Assembly (NCBI GenBank): GCA_023511675.1
Contig: JAIMBC010000004.1
Coordinates: 1 to 55,401, forward strand
Direction of reading: 5' to 3'
DNA: 55,401 bases
Source of the DNA: Pirellulales bacterium
GTDB taxonomy: Bacteria; Planctomycetota; Planctomycetia; Pirellulales; JAIMBC01
Under the pieces are notes generated by a model. The model saw only the letters and a program-made list of their open reading frames with translations, did not search any database and was not told where the DNA came from. The position numbers and the translations under genes were made by a program. The number at the start of each line of letters is the position of its first letter. Within the stretch, counting starts at the first letter, position 1. Shown one piece after another: positions 54,740 through 55,401 of the stretch.

Positions 54740-55107
54740 GGCGGCACGCGCGTGCCGTCCCCGAGCTTACGCGGCAACGAGGTGCATGCTGTTGCGCTAG
54801 CCAACTGGCCCGCGGTGGTGTTTGGCAGCACACGCCAGTACGCCCCCGCACAGCCCGGGCGCCCGCGTGTGGGCCGACTGTCTGGCTGCAAACTTTGGCG
54901 GCACACACCACCGTGCCCGCGGCCGTTCGCTAAAGCACAAAGCAGGCCGGTTTGTCTCCCCCTTACAACGCAAGCCAGGGGTGGTCCATTGCACGAACGG
55001 CACGCAGGTACGGTTCCCCTGGATGTACCATCTCCGCCAGCCCATGCTGTCGGCAAGTTCGGAACGGACGATCTACGTCTCAGAAATGGCACCAGCGTAC
55101 CGTTCAC
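54740..55107. repeat. three degenerate copies of a GGCACG...GTACCG-like motif
   Basis: Copies start at 54740, 54996 and 55085. The shared core is GGCAC, three to five bases, then GT(A/G)C. In plus-strand frames they read G-G-T-R-V-P, N-G-T-Q-V-R and N-G-T-S-V-P; the second copy is in a different frame from the others. Possibly remains of a repetitive protein gene. Confidence 0.3.
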
Positions 55108-55199
55108 TTCACGAACGGAGCCCAGTAGTAGCAAGGCGCCGCATGGAGCGATGCTGAGGCGACCATGCACCGGCCGTGCCGACAGGCGCGAGGGGGCGG

Positions 55200-55401
55200 T
55201 CACGCGGCCTGTTCGGCTTCCTTGGCCGCTGGCCGACCGTCAGACGAGCCGGCGTTATCCGCGGCTGCTGTGGCTGGCGGCAACACGAGGCGGCCGTCAG
55301 CACTGACGTCCTCGAAACGCACGCTGACGCGCTTTGATACGCCGGACTCTTGCATGGTCACGCCATGCAACGTCTGGTCACAGGTCATGGTGGACTTGGA
55401 G
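55200..55401 (-). CDS. C-terminal part of an unidentified minus-strand protein, truncated
   Basis: The frame is open to the window edge and ends at 55200. About 66 residues are visible, including V-S-K-R-V-S-V-R-F-E-D-V-S-A-D-G-R-L-V-L-P-P followed by an Ala-rich charged end. An ATG lies at 55388 but the frame continues beyond it, so this is probably the tail of a longer protein. No family recognised. Confidence 0.45.
   Translation of the reverse strand, partial: SKSTMTCDQTLHGVTMQESGVSKRVSVRFEDVSADGRLVLPPATAAADNAGSSDGRPAAKEAEQAA

Larger units (their letters stand above)
53956..55199. other. gene-poor stretch with hairpins and degenerate repeats
   Basis: 1244 bases with no convincing gene. 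Several open frames exist on both strands but none carries conserved features. A T8-containing terminator-like site on the minus strand lies at 54337-54366, further hairpins to 54535, and three copies of a short motif at 54740, 54996 and 55085. Confidence 0.4.

Overview
This is high-GC DNA from a planctomycete, most likely of the Pirellulales type. That placement is inferred from gene content: a DUF1501 protein with a twin-arginine-like leader, a PQQ-type beta-propeller, two PIG-L deacetylases, a J-domain-like protein of planctomycete style, two very large exported proteins, and start-stop overlaps in many small operons. No rRNA, tRNA, insertion sequence or CRISPR array was recognised.

Layout, left to right. 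1-2502: a three-gene proton-translocating NAD(P) transhydrogenase (pntAA truncated by the window edge, pntAB, pntB). 2603-4799: an overlapping trio of a DUF962/Mpo1-like membrane protein, an OleB/haloalkane-dehalogenase-like hydrolase and a CitG-family protein. 5063-6641: a HEAT-repeat lipoprotein and a short MeaB/ArgK-type GTPase. 7025-9462 (minus): a PAS histidine kinase and FixJ-type regulator overlapping by ATGA. 9832-10635: an inositol monophosphatase. 11080-21119: two giant exported, membrane-anchored proteins of 1103 and 2243 residues that look like three copies of one module. 21124-24402: a BshB1-like deacetylase, an RluB-type pseudouridine synthase, PyrK and a DUF423 protein. 24724-28029: a DUF1501 protein, a methyltransferase-like fragment and a beta-propeller protein.

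28563-38407 (minus) is a flagellar filament block: two large TPR/glycosyltransferase proteins, then fliD and fliS, suggesting glycosylation coupled to filament assembly. 38769-41158 (minus) pairs a SulP transporter with a beta-carbonic anhydrase, which suggests bicarbonate handling. 42209-46129 (minus) holds a Gfo/Idh/MocA oxidoreductase, ligA and a small membrane protein. 46391-49888 (plus) holds the J-like/MORN protein and a secreted PIG-L protein.

The most striking locus is 50356-52178 (minus): an ECF sigma factor overlapping, by ATGA, an exported thioredoxin-like/CXXCH/PDZ protein whose reading frame is interrupted by one in-frame TGA at codon 61. The frame continues unchanged after it, the TGA sits in a Cys-rich redox-like motif (C-E-R-TGA-P-D-C), and 19 bases downstream there is a perfect 7-bp hairpin with an AGGUC loop resembling the E. 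coli fdhF SECIS. I read it as a probable new selenoprotein; a nonsense mutation or sequencing error is the alternative.

52710-55401 holds a VOC protein, an HTH plus receiver-like regulator, a long gene-poor stretch with hairpins and degenerate repeats, and the end of an unidentified minus-strand gene.
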